Part shown: piece after piece, positions 1 to 15,200 of the stretch
Layout of the letters: each line of letters begins with the position of its first letter
Position numbering within the stretch: position 1 is the first letter of the stretch
Assembly: GCA_020650975.1 (NCBI GenBank)
Contig: JAIPMN010000857.1
Location: 1 to 59,748 of the forward strand
Source of the DNA: Apostichopus californicus
Taxonomy: Eukaryota > Echinodermata > Holothuroidea > Aspidochirotida > Stichopodidae
DNA length: 59,748 bases
Reading direction: 5' to 3'
The notes under the pieces: model-generated
What the model saw: only the letters and a program-made list of their open reading frames with translations
The model's database searches: none
Told to the model about the DNA's origin: nothing
Position numbers and translations under genes: made by a program

Positions 1-3000
1 TATATAACTATATATATATAACTATATTTATATAACTATTCATTGTCACCTTTGTTACTACAAACTGCAGTGTTTATTCATTGCTGTCAGCCGTTTGCCC
101 AGATGTACCGATGTGATGTATTTTAAAGGCACCAAGTGGGGGCTTGTGTTCTACTTACTTGGTCTATTAAGATAAGAACAGGTCATGACTTCTTATCAAC
201 AGCTGTGTGGAAAGGTGGTAATGGAGTTATCAAAGTAATAAAATTTATATGCAGCAGATACTCTCTCTCTAATAATTTCCAACATGCTCACGTAATTTCA
301 CGTTCCATCTTTCCTACAGCTCTGTGTACTAGATAACCGGGATAGCTGTGGGACCATTTAAAATATATCTGTGCTAGTGTTTTAAGCATTTATTTACTTC
401 CAGGTATTTTCTTGTTTGATTTGTGGCACTTCACAGGTTATGGAAGATGTGTGTTCCTTTCAATTGAAGTAGTATATTATAGACCAAGGCAAAGACAAAC
501 AGTAACTCATAAGTCGGGGAATAAATTAGACCGGTTTCGTGGAATAAAAAAAACAAGAATGTACAAGTAATATGATCAAAGGAATGTGTGATGGTTCCAC
601 TCCTTCCTGGCAGTCAAACTCCAGAATATATAAAGTATATTTCTTTTGTCCATTCCCCATTCCACCAACCCCCCTCCCCTCACCCCATATGCTGTCCCCT
701 TCTCTTGTCATTTTGGTATTCACACAGCAAACTCTATGGTGCCAACATCCTCATGTTTCTTGATTACAGTATAACACTCTGTGCAAATTTGCATAAATTC
801 AAGTCTCTTATTCTGCATATTTCATTTCATTTCTTAATGTTCTGACTGGACCTCCGTAAGGAAGAAGGGGCAGGGCAGGTTCATGAAACTTTCTGAAATA
901 GATTTCATTGCTTCTCCAGGATGCAAATCACTCGCATATATTAGCCCACAAGATCTTCCCTACCTTCTTATCCTGTGACCCTAAAACTACTGCACTTTAG
1001 CGTCCTTACCGTTTATTCTAAAGAGAAGTAAACTTCATTCTTCTGTTTTGCTTTCCGAATCTTCTTGAAAACAATTTGGAGTAAACTAAATAAAAAAATG
1101 ATGATTTATGATGTTATTACATGTGACCCTCTTTTTTTGTGATAGAGGGGTAGGGGTGCAGGGGGGTGGAGGATAAAAATACTAATATAAAACACATGAC
1201 AAAAAACAAAATATTGAAGAAGAAAAAATGGAAAAGGAATGTGTCTGAGCAGGTATCTATTTCACCTCTGGTAGGAAGTAAAGTAGATTTCAAAGTGAGA
1301 GCTTGTCAGATTTATGTTACTGTTACAAACAGTTTACATTGTACTATAAGCTATTTACAAACATGACCTATTTTACCAGATAACAGGGTGACAAGTAATG
1401 CCCTTTGTGTCTCCTTAAGCTATGTAATAAAGATTACATGGCTGCTACCTTCTGTTAGTCTCAGTTAAAGCAGCTGATTATGCATGAGACGAAAGTTATT
1501 TTTTTCCTGCCAAACAAATACACAAATATGTATTTATCGTCAGATTTTGGCATAATAATTGTGTAGAAAAATGTTGAATACCTCTGTGAAAGTCATTTTA
1601 ATACTTTTCAGATGTGAACTTGATCTCCTAGATCCACATTCCAAAACTCTTTTATATAAACAGACTCACAGAAACCTACAGTGTATCATACACTATATAT
1701 ATAGATATGAGAATTGTGTGTGGAGTTTTTTCTTTTAGGTTATTAATTGATTCGGATATTTAACAGTCAATTGCACATTTTTTTTTTCAATAAGGAGATA
1801 TCCTCAATTCATAGCATTCACATCACTGAAATAAAATGTTTACATTTTAACAGTGAAAATGATGGGAATGGAAGTTTGATATTCAATGTAATGTTGGGGA
1901 TGAAATGGAGCCAGGGAAATTGATCTCAAGACAAGCTACACCTTCTATATTTAATTTACAAGTTATACCGTACCAGTTTTACACTATTGAAAAGGGATCA
2001 GTGAGGTAACATGATATGTCATTTGAGGACACATGTACATAATCCCAAGCCCTCTCCCAGCATCAAGAACCCCCCTTGGCCCCCCTAAAGAACCCCCTCG
2101 ACCCCCTCCCCCGCTCCCACGCCCACAAAAAAAAACTTCTGTCACTTCCCTTTCTTACATCATTCCTTTTAGTCTTAACTGCTTTTCTGGATCCTCAGTT
2201 TAGTGGGGGATTTATCATATCTCACTTTGAATGACCTTAAGAATTTTGGTTTCTTTTGCAGATGCTTTAAAATAATTGCTGGTGTTAGATCATTCTTGTA
2301 GTTATACAGAAGAATGAAAACCAGAATATTAAAGATGAGTTTTGCTGACTTGAGTCTTAGATTTACTTTAGAAACAATTTCATTAAAAAAAAAATGAATT
2401 ACCAATAAAAATGTATGTATAGGTATAAAATAAGTTTTAAAAAACATCCTGTGGTGTAGATCAGTTTGTCAAATTGCTGACCCTCATTTAACAATGATGT
2501 CAAAGTAAACTTTCCAAGAAAATGAAGTTTCTCATATTTTTTTGTGGGTATTTTCTATTTCTTTGTATATTAGACTAGTTTATCAACATTCAATAGTTCT
2601 AAGCATGTATGTATGGAATGAATTTTAAACTTCCTACAATAAATAACTACCAATTTATTATTAATTGCAGGTGACATCACACACCTTCCCTTGTTTCAGA
2701 AAAGTCCATTTCAGTAAAAGACATAACTTGACAACTACAGGTGACACTATGATTCACTGATTTTGTCACATTTTTCAAAACAGCCCCTCCTTTTTGCCCT
2801 TGAAAAGTTTCTTTGGATGAATGACAAGAAGGACAAGCTTGGAAATTAAAAGATCATAAAAAGAAAATTAGGTGTTGAAGAGACATCCCTATCATATTTG
2901 TTTCTTTCTTTTTTTTATTCCTGTCGCCATTGTGTGTATCTGGTGTCATGTCATAAAAGTTTACCATTCACTGTTGCTTGTCAAGATCTTTTGGTGCCAT

Positions 3001-6000
3001 TGAGATGATTGAGAGATCTGTTTATGTGTGACTCTATGAGCTAGCTTCAAGCTAGATATAGCCAAATCAAATGTTTCCTATTTTTGGTCACGGCTGACCT
3101 GGTACTGTCAATTCTTCCCATAATTAATGACATCACCAGATCTAAAGGGTAAACCTTTTCCAAGTTATCCACCCCCCCCCCCCCTTAGATTGGTCTCCCC
3201 TATAAATCATCCTGCCTATAAGCCAACAATTTTTATCTTCCATCTCCCTTACTATCTGATCTTTACCATTATTTTTGAGAATCTGTTTACCTGCCCTCTC
3301 TCTGACCCCTTTTTGCCCTTCTCTGACAGAATTGGGTCAAAGGCTTCTCCTCTGACCTAGTTCTAATAATCCCAAAATACCGTGTAGCCTAAATATTTGT
3401 CTACTATTGTCAGCACTCATTAAAAGATTGCCTTGCCTGAAACAAACACTGTCACAAATAGCTTTACTGTGGCACCTGATCTGTGTCAAAGCTCGCCTTG
3501 TGAAGATCATTTGCAACAGTTGCCAAATAAATGTATGAATTTTTTCATAACTTATGAACTGGATTATATAGCTCTGGATCTCCAAAACAGGTGCAGATTG
3601 GCCTAAGGACTGTCATAAATTTATGGAAAATCTAGAATAAGGGGGAAAAAAGAGGATTTTTCTTTCATTTGTAAAGTTATTTTGCTGGCAGGGTTTTTGA
3701 AAAAAACTGAAACTTTCTATTTATTTTCCATGTTTTAATTGTTTAACAGTATTTCATGTTACACTGGTTAGTGTTTGCAACTCAATAAAAGTTTACTCTG
3801 ATCTGTTATTTCAACAGGTGATACTAAACATTTGTAATCTCATGTTATGTTAAATAAACATGAATGATATTTCTGTTTCAGGAATATTGACTCAGTTTAT
3901 TAATGTTAATTGTGTGCTTTTTAATGAGTTGCAAATGGCAGATTCTGAAAGAATGATTTATCTTTTGCTGTTTAAGTTCTTGTCAGTTCTGGGAAAACAG
4001 GTTGAAGCTGCTGTGGGCTCTTAGATTATGAACAGATATATGGTAGTAACATGTAGTAAAACAGAAATAACCAAGCATATTGCTTTCATTGGAAGATTGT
4101 TAGACATGGTATTTGTAGAAGAATAATTTAAAGACTGACAGAGCGGCATTTCTGAAAATAATAAGAAATATGGAAACTTGTGCTAAGATATATGATGTGG
4201 AAGAAATGTGGGAACGCACAAAAATAGGACAAATGTGGGGAATGCAAAAAGTAGAGCAAATGTGGGAAACACATAAAATAGAGGATATGTGGGAGCACAC
4301 CAAATAGTGGAAATGTGGGAAACACACAAAATAGAGCAAGTGTGGGAAACACACAGTGTATTCCATTTCGGAGACTTGGGCGCAGTTTTCCTGACGCTCA
4401 CAGCTTAAACTTAGTTGAGCAGACTTGATTGAAAAGGCCTCGAAGTAGCTTCTGATTTGTTAATAACCAGACTTGTTTAAAGTTGCCAAACGAACAGTTG
4501 GCAACATTTTGTCCCTAAAATGTGCTTGGTTTAAGTGAACCTTACGTTAGTTAGAATATGTCACGCTTTGTGAGAATGAGGATATTTTGCAGGTATTTTG
4601 CCCAGAAGTGTCCCGTCAGAGATTCCTCAAATGAATTCTCAGTGATTTTGGCATCCTCTGTTGAATTAGGGTGTGACTGGGGATCCCCATTAGAAGCTTA
4701 CCAGTTATGATTCTGGATTTTTTTTCAATAAAGGTTCAATGTTTCTAACAGATAAGATAACAAGGAGTACCTACATTTGATAATATTAATGATTGTCATA
4801 TTTTCATATTAATATTGATCATTTAATGATAATTTCTAGACCATTCTTCTAATGAACTTTACCACCATAGTCCATTACTTTAATTTAACGAAGGCCTTGT
4901 CCCTTTGTCTATTTTAGGGTCTCCCTTGCACCTCCCCCCTTCTGATTCTCCCTCACCGGTGGGTTTAACTCTGACTTTATCTCCACACCAGCAGAGTTGA
5001 ACAAATTTATGCCAGTAGGTGTTATCTCTGATCCCCTTGATCTCAAGCGCTTGACCTATGGACTGACCAATGTCCTCTGTGTAACAGCTGGCCATGCAAG
5101 GTCACTTTCCATTGGTCTGTTCCTTCTACGTGACAGTATTTATATTTTCCTAATTTTTTCCTCCGTCGACCAATGTTATTGTAGTTTCCGGATATCTCTG
5201 CTGAGGTACTGTATGTGCATGTTCCTCTCAACATTGATTTGCGGTGTTGATATTGTCACTCCTATTGAAGAATTCACCTCCTATGGGTCCTTTTCGGTAG
5301 CCCATTCGTGCCTCATGGCTGTTGACCCTTATTAACAAAAACCATAGTTCGCAGTATGTTCCACTAAATACTGCTGTGTCATTGTGTTGCCTTTGTATTG
5401 CCATGTATTGCCTTGTAATTACCCTTGAAACTACACGTTGTTGCTCAGGATGGGATGTCGCCGGCGGTTAGCACCATTGGCGTCGTTGTTGGTATTTCTT
5501 CGCAGTCACTGCATCCCGTATCTGTCTTAAGTCCGTATAATGTCTTACATTAATATGTTTTTAACGTTCACGCAGCATGATATGTGCAGCTGCTGACCCT
5601 CAGTTTTAGCATTATTAATAGTCAGTATTTATTTCTTACTTGTACCACTGTAAGAACAGTACTGTGCCACCAGTTGTTATCTTGTCATCTGGTCAAGGAT
5701 ATTTGTCCATATGCAAACGTGACTGCAATGCTACAGAAGACTTCCGTGATATTTATTTATCATTTTCATTTCTTGAAGGAGATGATGAGCTTTTCCATTT
5801 TTTGGTTACATCACAAATATGGCAATACAATACAATATCCCAAATAAAGCAAACAATAGGAAAGTTGTATTTATAAGTTATCAACAGAAGAAGCGAAGAA
5901 GGCAGTAGTTAGACCAATACGTGTCACATCTTTGTTATGCCTCGATGATGGTCTGTGTTTAAATATGGTCTCTCACATGTAATATTAATCCATCCAATCA

Positions 6001-6130
6001 GTAATAAAAATATAGATATCCCTTGTTAAGTCCACCACAGATTTTATTGACATAATGATTGGCTATATATTCCTAACTTTAATACCTCACATTAAAACTG
6101 AATGTATTTCCTTTTTTTGTTTTGTTACAG
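1..6130. other. Upstream flank or first intron of SMARCD, no coding exon recognised
   Basis: No stretch here reads as the Gly/Pro/Met-rich N-terminus expected before the first visible SMARCD exon, so the missing 5' exon is probably left of the window, although a short exon here could have been overlooked. The region begins with a TA-rich simple repeat and contains poly-C and poly-A runs and the 27-bp tandem repeat listed separately. The short open frames in it show no recognisable protein family and lack splice-site or codon support. Confidence 0.5.
4204..4359. repeat. 27-bp tandem repeat, about six copies
   Basis: Units beginning AAATGTGGGA recur at about 4204, 4231, 4258, 4285, 4311 and 4338, followed by variants of AACACACAAAATAGAGC. 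Because the period is a multiple of three, several frames stay open on the minus strand and give spurious Cys/Phe/His-rich open frames. Units differ by scattered substitutions, so this is an old minisatellite. Confidence 0.85.
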
Positions 6131-6261
6131 AGACCCCAACATATGGGTGGGGGTATGCCACCCCCATATGGGGGTGGAAGGCCTGGTATGCACCACAACT
6201 TTGTGGAACAGTCAAGGAAGAGACATGCAGCCCAGATGGAAGCCCAGAAGAAATCTCAAAG
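6131..6261 (+). CDS. SMARCD exon a (first visible)
   Basis: The acceptor is TTTTGTTACAG and the donor is GTAGTG at 6262. It is read from its first base and leaves two bases over. It encodes a Gly/Met/Pro-rich piece ([17 protein letters not shown]) followed by QSRKRH and a Gln/Lys-rich run, matching the low-complexity N-terminal part of BAF60 proteins. The long open frame shifted by one base here is a shadow. Confidence 0.88.
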
Positions 6262-9200
6262 GTAGTGATTTAATTACTTAAGTAAACAAAGATGTAGGTG
6301 GGATATGACTTGTTGTTTATAGAGCTGATAGAGCAAATGAATTTTAAATATTAAGGTTGCTACTTCAAACACCATTCTAGCTTAAACGCTTTCTTTGCTA
6401 TTTCACAATTCATTAATAACTTTCCAGTCATATCTTTTTATGTATTAATATTTATAGACAATCCAAAAACTTTCTTGAAATCTCTTTTGCGCCCACTTTT
6501 CATGTTTTATCAAATGGTGCGACCCCTTGTTACACGATATGCAAGATGGTTTCAAACTAACTCTTCTTTAATTTCATAAAAGAAAACTCTTTTACTCTCA
6601 ATAAACGTTACCTTTGATAAATATTTCGATAGAGCTACAAAAAGGCAAGCCCTACATGTATGCACTACCAGCATTAATTAAGAGATTGTTTTAATTAATC
6701 TGTACATTTCTTCGCCCATTGACAATGGTGAATCGTTGACAAGTTTTCTTATGCTGCTACTGCATGTTGAATAAATAGTATGTGTCTTCATCATTCCTTC
6801 AGCGCAAGGAAGAAACGCCGTATGGCAGATAAAGTGCTACCACTCCAGATACGACATCTGGTTCCTGAATCTCAAGCCTACATGGACCTGCTGGCATTTG
6901 AGAGAAAGCTGGACTCTACCATCATGAGAAAAAGGCTGGATATTCAAGAAGCATTGAAACGCCCCATGAAAGTAAGTCAAGAGAATCCACCATGAAACAT
7001 CACGTGTTGGCACAAAATGGAAGCTGTTTCTTCAACTTTATTGGACCTCTCCATTGTTCTTTTGTTTCCAAAACATTTTCCTATCACCCCTCCTCCTCCC
7101 CCCCACACCCCCACCCCCCTTGCTGCCCCTTTCTCCCCTTTCCTTATTTCCTCCATCTGTGTCACTGTCAGCTTAACATATGCTTACCAGAATGTCTTCT
7201 GGAATAAGAAATATATATATAAAAGTAGGTCATATTCTGCCACAGGAACTGATTATGGATCCATAGCGATGCTAAAAAGTAGGTTACTCATAGCTTTAAA
7301 ACACGAGAATCGGCTCATCAAGAAGCACTATTGTTTGATCAATCCTAGCCGACTGTGTGCTCAACACTTAGAAATAGTCAATAATCCATATCAATCTTGA
7401 AATAGTTTTGTCTTACAAACAGTTGGTTAATAAACACTCCATTTGGTATTTTGTGAAAGATAACAGTTCCAAGTTTTACAGGTGTGCCCGCCAAACTTTA
7501 TGATACTTAGCCGAGATATTTAAAATAGTTTGTATACCATTGCAGTTACTAGATCCCATCGGTATTTGACCCTTGAATCCATGGGTAGGGCATTTTAATT
7601 TTTTTTTATGCCAGGGGAAAGACCTCCCCCAGACCCTCCTTCATGGAAGTCAGCTTCAAGGAAACCACTGCTCTTTTCAAAGTCCTAGATCTGCCCCTGA
7701 TAGCAAATAAGATTGGTAAAAGGCTGTCCCATCTGCCTTCCCCCTCCCCTCCCCCTCCCTCTTCTACCTCAGAATTACTCAAGATCAAATCTAAATTAAT
7801 TTCCATTAAAATGGTTGTGACACCTTGTGTGTACCTGTTCCCTCCATTTGCCTGTACTTTCAAATACCCATTCCTGTTGTTTATATCTTAATCCTCATAA
7901 TAGGGGTGGATGTACCCTTTGATGTCCTCCTACAGTGTTGTTTTCATCTTTAATCCTCATAAGAGGGGGGTGGATGTACCCTTTGATGTCCCCCTACAGG
8001 TTGCTAATGATTTAGTCCACAATAGAGCAACAATTATAAAGCATTTATCAGTATGCTCTTCGATGTAACATCCCCTTCAGTTGAAAGATGAAAGAGCAAA
8101 ATGATTTAATTAAAAGGAAAGACAAACAGATGGACAAGCTTCTTTTTGCAAATTTTTGGCATATTTGTGCATATTTTTTGCATGTTATTTTGCATATAAC
8201 AAGTCTGATATAAAGTATAAATTTTTGACTTTTGATCGTAGGCTCCCCTTTCGTCATGATGTAGAACCCCCCTGAGGTTCAATTAAGCATAGGGGTCATC
8301 TTACTTGAAGTTAAATTTGTGAAAAATTTGCTAGACCGTGGTTTCCAAAGTATTATCATTAGTGTCATTAAATCCTTAAATGCAGTCCATGAAATTTAGG
8401 CTAATGAACTAGGTCAATTAATTAGGGTCTATTTAGATCGGTCATCTTGATAAAATTTGCTTCAACCAACATTACCTGTTCTAATAATATAGTACAGAGA
8501 AATATGCAAAACTAATCTTTAAAGTATGGCCCAGATATGCTGTCCTTTGGACAGACCACACCCCTCGGGAATTACAGAAGGAATCAAAACATCTGTTCTT
8601 TATTGACTGAGAGAGGGCACTTAAATGCAATAAGTAGACCAACTGTGTAAATTAGATTTATTCCTTTAACTTTTTTTAATGCTACAGTAACAGAGAAGTC
8701 AAAATCCAGCTGATTTGGTTTTGAAAAGAAACAGCAAAATTAGGGGTGTAGGTACTGTAGGTAGGGGCTAGGGAAGGAATAATTTAATGGAAGCCATGTA
8801 ATATATATGGTCAAATTAAAAGGAAGCTTATACAATGGCTGAAGTTGATTGCTGTCCAAAATTGCTGAAAAATTTCTGCACATTTTGCTTCAAAACTACA
8901 TCTTCTTAGCATTTTAGTGATATGTTGTTAATGCATATGGCAACAGCAGAGTGATTGACATCATCACAGCAATAAAGCTTGAATGTTTTTGTTTTCCTCT
9001 AGTAATATTTAGCTCACTTCTTGAAAGAGGGAAATAAATATTCCTCCAAAAAAGTCACATTTTTATGATAATTCCTGACTACATAGAACATCGCCAGCTA
9101 AGCAGACATTCCACAGGTATTTCACATCTTAAGGATAAATCATCCAAAAGATTATAATTGGAATTAACATTTGTATATAGGCATGGTCATTGAATTACAC

Positions 9201-12200
9201 AAGGGAAAACTTGTAGACCCCACCACTTATATGACATCAGTGAAATCCACCATGTTTCCAGTACCTACTTCCTAGCAGTTCAAGACTTGACCAGCCTCCA
9301 TTGATCGTCACGGTAGATACAGCAGTACCCCTACGGCTAGTAGAGGTAAATTGAAAGTTACGTCCCCACCATGGGGCCACTTACGGACATTAGCCGGTCT
9401 TTTTGGCAGCTGACAATGCCTAACCTGGGTGATGAAAGTGTCTGTATGAGATAGATGATCTTGGAAGGGACCAGTCATGAGGTGAAATTACTGGTATTGT
9501 CTCTCCCACTATCATGTACCCACACCTTTCATTCCGGTATGAACCAGTTTTCCTAATTCAAAATGGCACCTGATACTCTGGCATACCGGTAGCGGAACTA
9601 TCGGTAACCATTGTAGTCCATGTCTAATGGGAACGTTCCTAATCAGAGCATTATCTCATTAACCCAATATTTGTCTTATATAATTAGGAATAGTATGCTA
9701 CATGGCTCGTATCTGCTTCATTTCCTTAACGAATCCTGACAATAATGGAGCACAGGTCTACAATTAACCTCGGTTTGATATTGATGCACTTTTTCTTACG
9801 AGGAAATAGCATACAGCAAATATTAGTGGTTGTTTGTTCATTCTTTTCATTTCACTGAAACTTGAGATTCTTGGTATCCACTGATCCTTTTGTATCGTAA
9901 ACCAGTTATACTTCAACCGGAACCGGAGAGAGAGAAGGTCAGAATTGGTTCATGTTCTTTGGAAATTGGCAGCAATGTGTTCTTTATTGCAGCATTCTGC
10001 ATTCTGTTATCAACACAAACCGATGCCTTTCATGCAAACAGTTTTATGATGAGGTAAATTCTTTTCCACCGGAATTAGCCCTCTTTGCAAAGAATGAGCT
10101 GATCTATATTTTGTTGTTTGTCAACATGTCGACAAGTCAGCATGGATACATGCTTGTTTTGTAAACAGAACCCCAGGGCTAATTCCTACCTCACCAAAGT
10201 AATATAATCGTAGGAAACCTGTCAGAGCTACATGAAAGAGGCGAGTTTGATTCACTCTCTTGATAGCTATCTGTATGTCAGTGTTTATGATGGAATGTAT
10301 GATCTTACATAAAAAAAAACAAGACAATATTAACAATCGTATGCAACGAACTGAAAAGCAGCTGTTAGCATCACATTTATACACACATGATGTAACCAGA
10401 TTCCATATTCTACCAGATTAATTTAAGATGCTGGTGTCATGACTGTATGAAAGCTTAAATGGAGAAATTCATTTTGATTTCATTAGTGTAATTAATGATT
10501 ATTACTAATTAATTACTCATAGCAGGTAGTGACAACAATGATGTCCATCCAGATACTTACATGCAAAGAATTAAACTAGTTCAAATGTGTACTTCTACTG
10601 TAAAATTGTGTCGTGTCGACTTTGGTATAAATATCATTCTATTGAAACGTAACTGATTATTGCAAGGTCCAGATCATGTCACACCCATCGACGGTCGGAA
10701 TAGTCTACTATTTTGTAAGGGTGTTTTGAATTTGTGAACAATCTAAACCAATTCTTTTTATTTTGAGAACGACAGTTCACATCCTTAACCTATTTTAATT
10801 TAGTGAATTAGTATTATATTATGATTAATCTCTAACCTATGTTCACCTTTTCCCAATGTTAAACTCGACACCAACCTATTATCGAATGGTATAGTCCAAA
10901 ATAAAACAACCGATGACGAATGGGACACGATCCAAAGGTCCTAAGCAATATTTATCACATTAATTGATCAGACTGACAAACGACAGGATTGAATGATGTT
11001 AATGCTGTTACAATGTTCAAGTAGGATGCATTATTGTTCGAACAAAAAATCAACAACGTACAATTGAAAATTAGGTTTCTGTGGATAAAGCTTGTCGGGG
11101 CTCAGAGAATAATTGAAGTGTTCAAATTTTGTGTAGCAGTTCTTTAGGCTCAGAATTTGGTCTTTCATCGAATACTATGATTTCTTATGATGTACAACAC
11201 CTGCTATATAATTTTTGCATGGCAGTCAAACTTTGATAGTCCATCCATACTGGTCAGAAAAATTATTCCTTGGGACTACACTTGAGCATAACCAAGGGCG
11301 GTTTGGTATTAATTTTATCTACTCTATCATTTATACTCCTTTTGAGTTATCATTCATGAACAAGGAGGCATGTTTGATTCCATTTTATGTTTGCTCAAGA
11401 AAAAAAAAACCCAAAGTATTGGAGAGTATATTCGTTTGAAAGGTGGCTCCTGAAATATATTTTAGGATCTCAGAGGATTGCTTGGCAAGTTGTGGGGTTT
11501 GTTTGCCCCCACCTAGTTTCATTATAACTTTAAACATTAAAGAACAAGTGAAAAAGTGATTAATTTAAGTAATATACACTAACACATTTCTGAAAATTCT
11601 GAAATAGAATGAATCCAACATTCAGTGACACATTTTTTACATCTGATATCAAGCAGATCATATAAGATATCATACATTTCTTCCTTAAATTACATAAACC
11701 TTGAAGGTAATCCGGGGTTGGGGGAGGGGGGGGGGGAGGGGCATCATGCTCCATACTTTCAACCCTTTCTAGCTGCCATGAAGCGAAACATAGTTATGTA
11801 GGTTTATACGCTATAGGACACCGTCCCTTTCTTAATATCATATATAGTTTTAATACAATGTGGACGTTGCCAGGGTCGTTTTGCCTTCTTTTCTTCCCTT
11901 TTTCGTCAATTTTAAAATAAAATGACAGAACAACCACCGATTACTTCTTTTCTTTTAAACATAAAAGCCGCACAAGCCCCAACACAATTCCATATTGAAG
12001 TCGTTTCTCATAGGATTATTGACTTATCGGAAACAAAATTTGTACATAACACTCTCTTTTTGTTGAACAATTTGCTGCTGCCCTTTGTGGTGTAACAACA
12101 ACCCAAATAGACACCCACATATACTGTTTCAAAAGAACTTTGATAGCATCCTTACACACGTTTGGCTACGCCTTATAGACTTAAGCAATATTTGATCAGT

Positions 12201-15200
12201 CAATTTGCTCTCAAATATTAGAGTTGTTCTCACTTCTAGAGAGTCATAAAGATTTGAAGTTGTTGAATTAACCTCCTTAAATCAGTTAAAATTGGGTCAA
12301 CAACTTAAAACATATTGGTTTCCAAACCATTGTCCAATTCTTAAGTGTGTTTGGTTTTGAGGGATTTAAGTGTGTTAGTCTGATGTAATTTATGTAAGGA
12401 GTTTTGCACCCTGGAATCATGTTGACATTTTATGGTCAGTCAAGACTTTAGATTACTCCTAGCAAAATGTAATCAGTCAGTTATGGTCAGTAGTTTTGTA
12501 CAGTGTCTTAAAAACTCCTTTCCTAATATTGTCCAAATGAAAGCAACTGTTTGAAGTATGTGTAAAAGTAAGAGGGCCTGGCGTCAGGCCCTCTTACTTT
12601 TACACATTCTCTTACACAGGCTCTTTAGTGGATAAGCAGTTTGCTAGCAGTTTTATTTTATATTAACTGTTTGAAGTAATTAGTTTTTTAACTTAACGAA
12701 CACTTTTGATAGAAAACTGATGATACGTGTGAAGTTGTCATCAGCAAACAGTTAATAACAGAACTACAAGTGCTCATGCCAGCACAAACGCTTTTTGCAA
12801 TAAGCTTAATAGTTGCAGGTTTAAGTTACTCTTTTGTTATATTGCAGTGCAATGAAACATTGTGAAGGTTAGCCAACGAAACATAATTGGAACAACCCGG
12901 AAAGATGGGAGGTGAGTGTGGGTGGGGTGCAGGGGGAGGGAGGGGGGAAGTGGGATGGCAGAGGAACTCTGAGAACGAGGATCAAAGAAACAAAACTTAA
13001 ATGGATTTTCTCCACTGTTTAGATTACCTGTATTTAGAAGAGACTAAGAGCCATACACGGTACCTCAAACCTTTCTATGTATGTTTAAGAATTGAGTAGC
13101 AGGTTATCCAGGACCGCCAATGCCCAGTACAAACATTACAAACACTACACAAAAGAAACAAATGAAAAGGTTCCAGAAGTTAGTGGGATGAAAATAACAA
13201 TGAATCTATTAAAGATAATATCAGGTGAACTTAGGCTAACCTGACCCCAAACTGCCGTAGGAAACATTTTTTTTTGGTGTAATTGTATTCCATTTTACTT
13301 CTGTTACAGGGTGATTCATAATTCACACTTTTTAACTTTATTGTTATCGACTGTTGTGAAATCAAAAGTTCATTGGAAGATTCACATGTGTTATAAACTT
13401 GTCAAGCAATGTTCAACGCTTATTTGTTGTACTCAATAGGTAGTATAGTGGACAGCCATGTCAGGATAAAAGAAAGATTTGAGTAGTAAAATAAAAACAT
13501 AATAATAATAATAATAATCAGTTCTGTGGGTTTCTTGGAAAGTGTACTACACACCTACAAATCACAAAAGAAAAAGCTAGGGTGTTATTGAGTTTCATCT
13601 CCAAAATCTAATTATTTTGTTTCTCACACTGACTTAAGTTGTTCAATAATTTAAGTAATTGATCAATTTCTGACAAAAGACAAACATTTGATGATCATTT
13701 TTTCCCCCAATATTCTTTGATTTGATTTGATTTAGAAATAAGTTGTCATTCATGTTGACATACACCTGTGGTCGGTCATTAAGTTATTTGGGATAAAAAT
13801 TTAATTTAAAGTTCCTCAGTCTAGAAGTTCATTTTTAGCAAAATGTCACTGAACCCTCTTTTGGCGCTCTGAACAATTAGTTGTTTATACATCTGGAATG
13901 TTGCTAGAATGTCTGTCAACCCATTGCTCTGTTGATTTTATCATTACAGAGATATGCTTGCATGTAGCGTCACTTTTTAATTGGTTTGCGGCTGTATCTT
14001 CACTGTATCTTACATTTCACAGGGAATTCAGCTGCGCCCCCTGATATGATCATTTCTAGCGTCACACTCATCTGGACGGACGATGTCCTTGAACTGTTAG
14101 GAGTAACGTCTCCCCTAGCTGTGGGGGTGTATCAGATTCTTCTAGACTGTGATTGAGTTTAATTCAGATTTGTCAGTTTTAATAACTTCTCAATTGCTAT
14201 TATTTTTACGTCTCTGTCTAGAACTGATTACTATTTCTCAGACTCGTTCAAAATTTCTGTGATTGCGATAGCCAGGTTACATGTTGAACTTTTACCCATC
14301 ATGTCATCAACCAAAACAACAGTTCATGAACAGCAAGGAAAAAGGGGGGGGGTTGGGGAACGGGGGGCATCAACCTGCCATATTTTGTCTTCTTTGTTAT
14401 TGATTCCATTATTATTATTGTTTTTTAATGTACTGCATTGTATGTAATACTTTATGCAGACAGTTGCATTGCAAAACTAAAATCTGTGGCAACCCAAATC
14501 AAAAATGTATTGAAGAATGTTCATGAAAAGTGTTATGTATCACCACGACAACCATAACCTTGAGAAATATTGGTATATACCTTTGGTTTGAAAGTGGCAA
14601 TATTACACTGAGAATTTTCCAAGCTGGTGATACCGGAAAGGAGTCAGTATAGGCCCCAAAATAAAGTAGCTATAATTGCTAGAAGTTTTCAAAAAGTACC
14701 TTCCTGGAGGTCTTTACTCTCCAAATTGTTGTCAGACAATTTTAAGGAACATACAAGATGACTGAATGTCCCAGTGAGGACAATTTCCTTGAAGGGTGTA
14801 ATGAAAACAGTTTAAGAATTTTGACCAAAGGTGACCATATTTGAATATCTAGCATATTTGGGCCAATACAGCATACCTTTAATCCACTGTTAAAGGAGAT
14901 ACGAGGTATGTGAACACATCAGTTGACAATAAAATTACAAGATTTAAACTTGTAGTGTGGAAAGTTAAGGCATGAACTTCAAAACTCAGAGGCTCTCAAG
15001 TTAAAGAATAAAGCATTAATATAATTATGTTCCTATGAACATAACATTTGGATTGAAGGCTTAGTAACACAGTCCAGTGGCAATGACGTGGCCAGTGCCA
15101 TGCAATCACATTGATGATCTTGTTGAAAATTGAGGAGTATCGAAATATAGGACCCTCAACACAAAGGGAGGGATAAGGGTCCATGCCATTTCGCCTCCCC

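Noticed and set aside
4997-5335. 112-codon open frame with hydrophobic stretches
   Set aside because: It overlaps open frames on the other strand, shows no known family and has no convincing splice sites; probably chance.
6055-6273. 72-codon open frame beginning in the intron and crossing SMARCD exon a
   Set aside because: It is in the wrong frame over the exon; the frame consistent with exon b and with BAF60 proteins is different.
12558-12607. microRNA precursor
   Set aside because: A fully paired 23-bp stem with a 4-nt loop is too short and too perfect for a typical animal pre-miRNA, and no flanking lower stem is visible.
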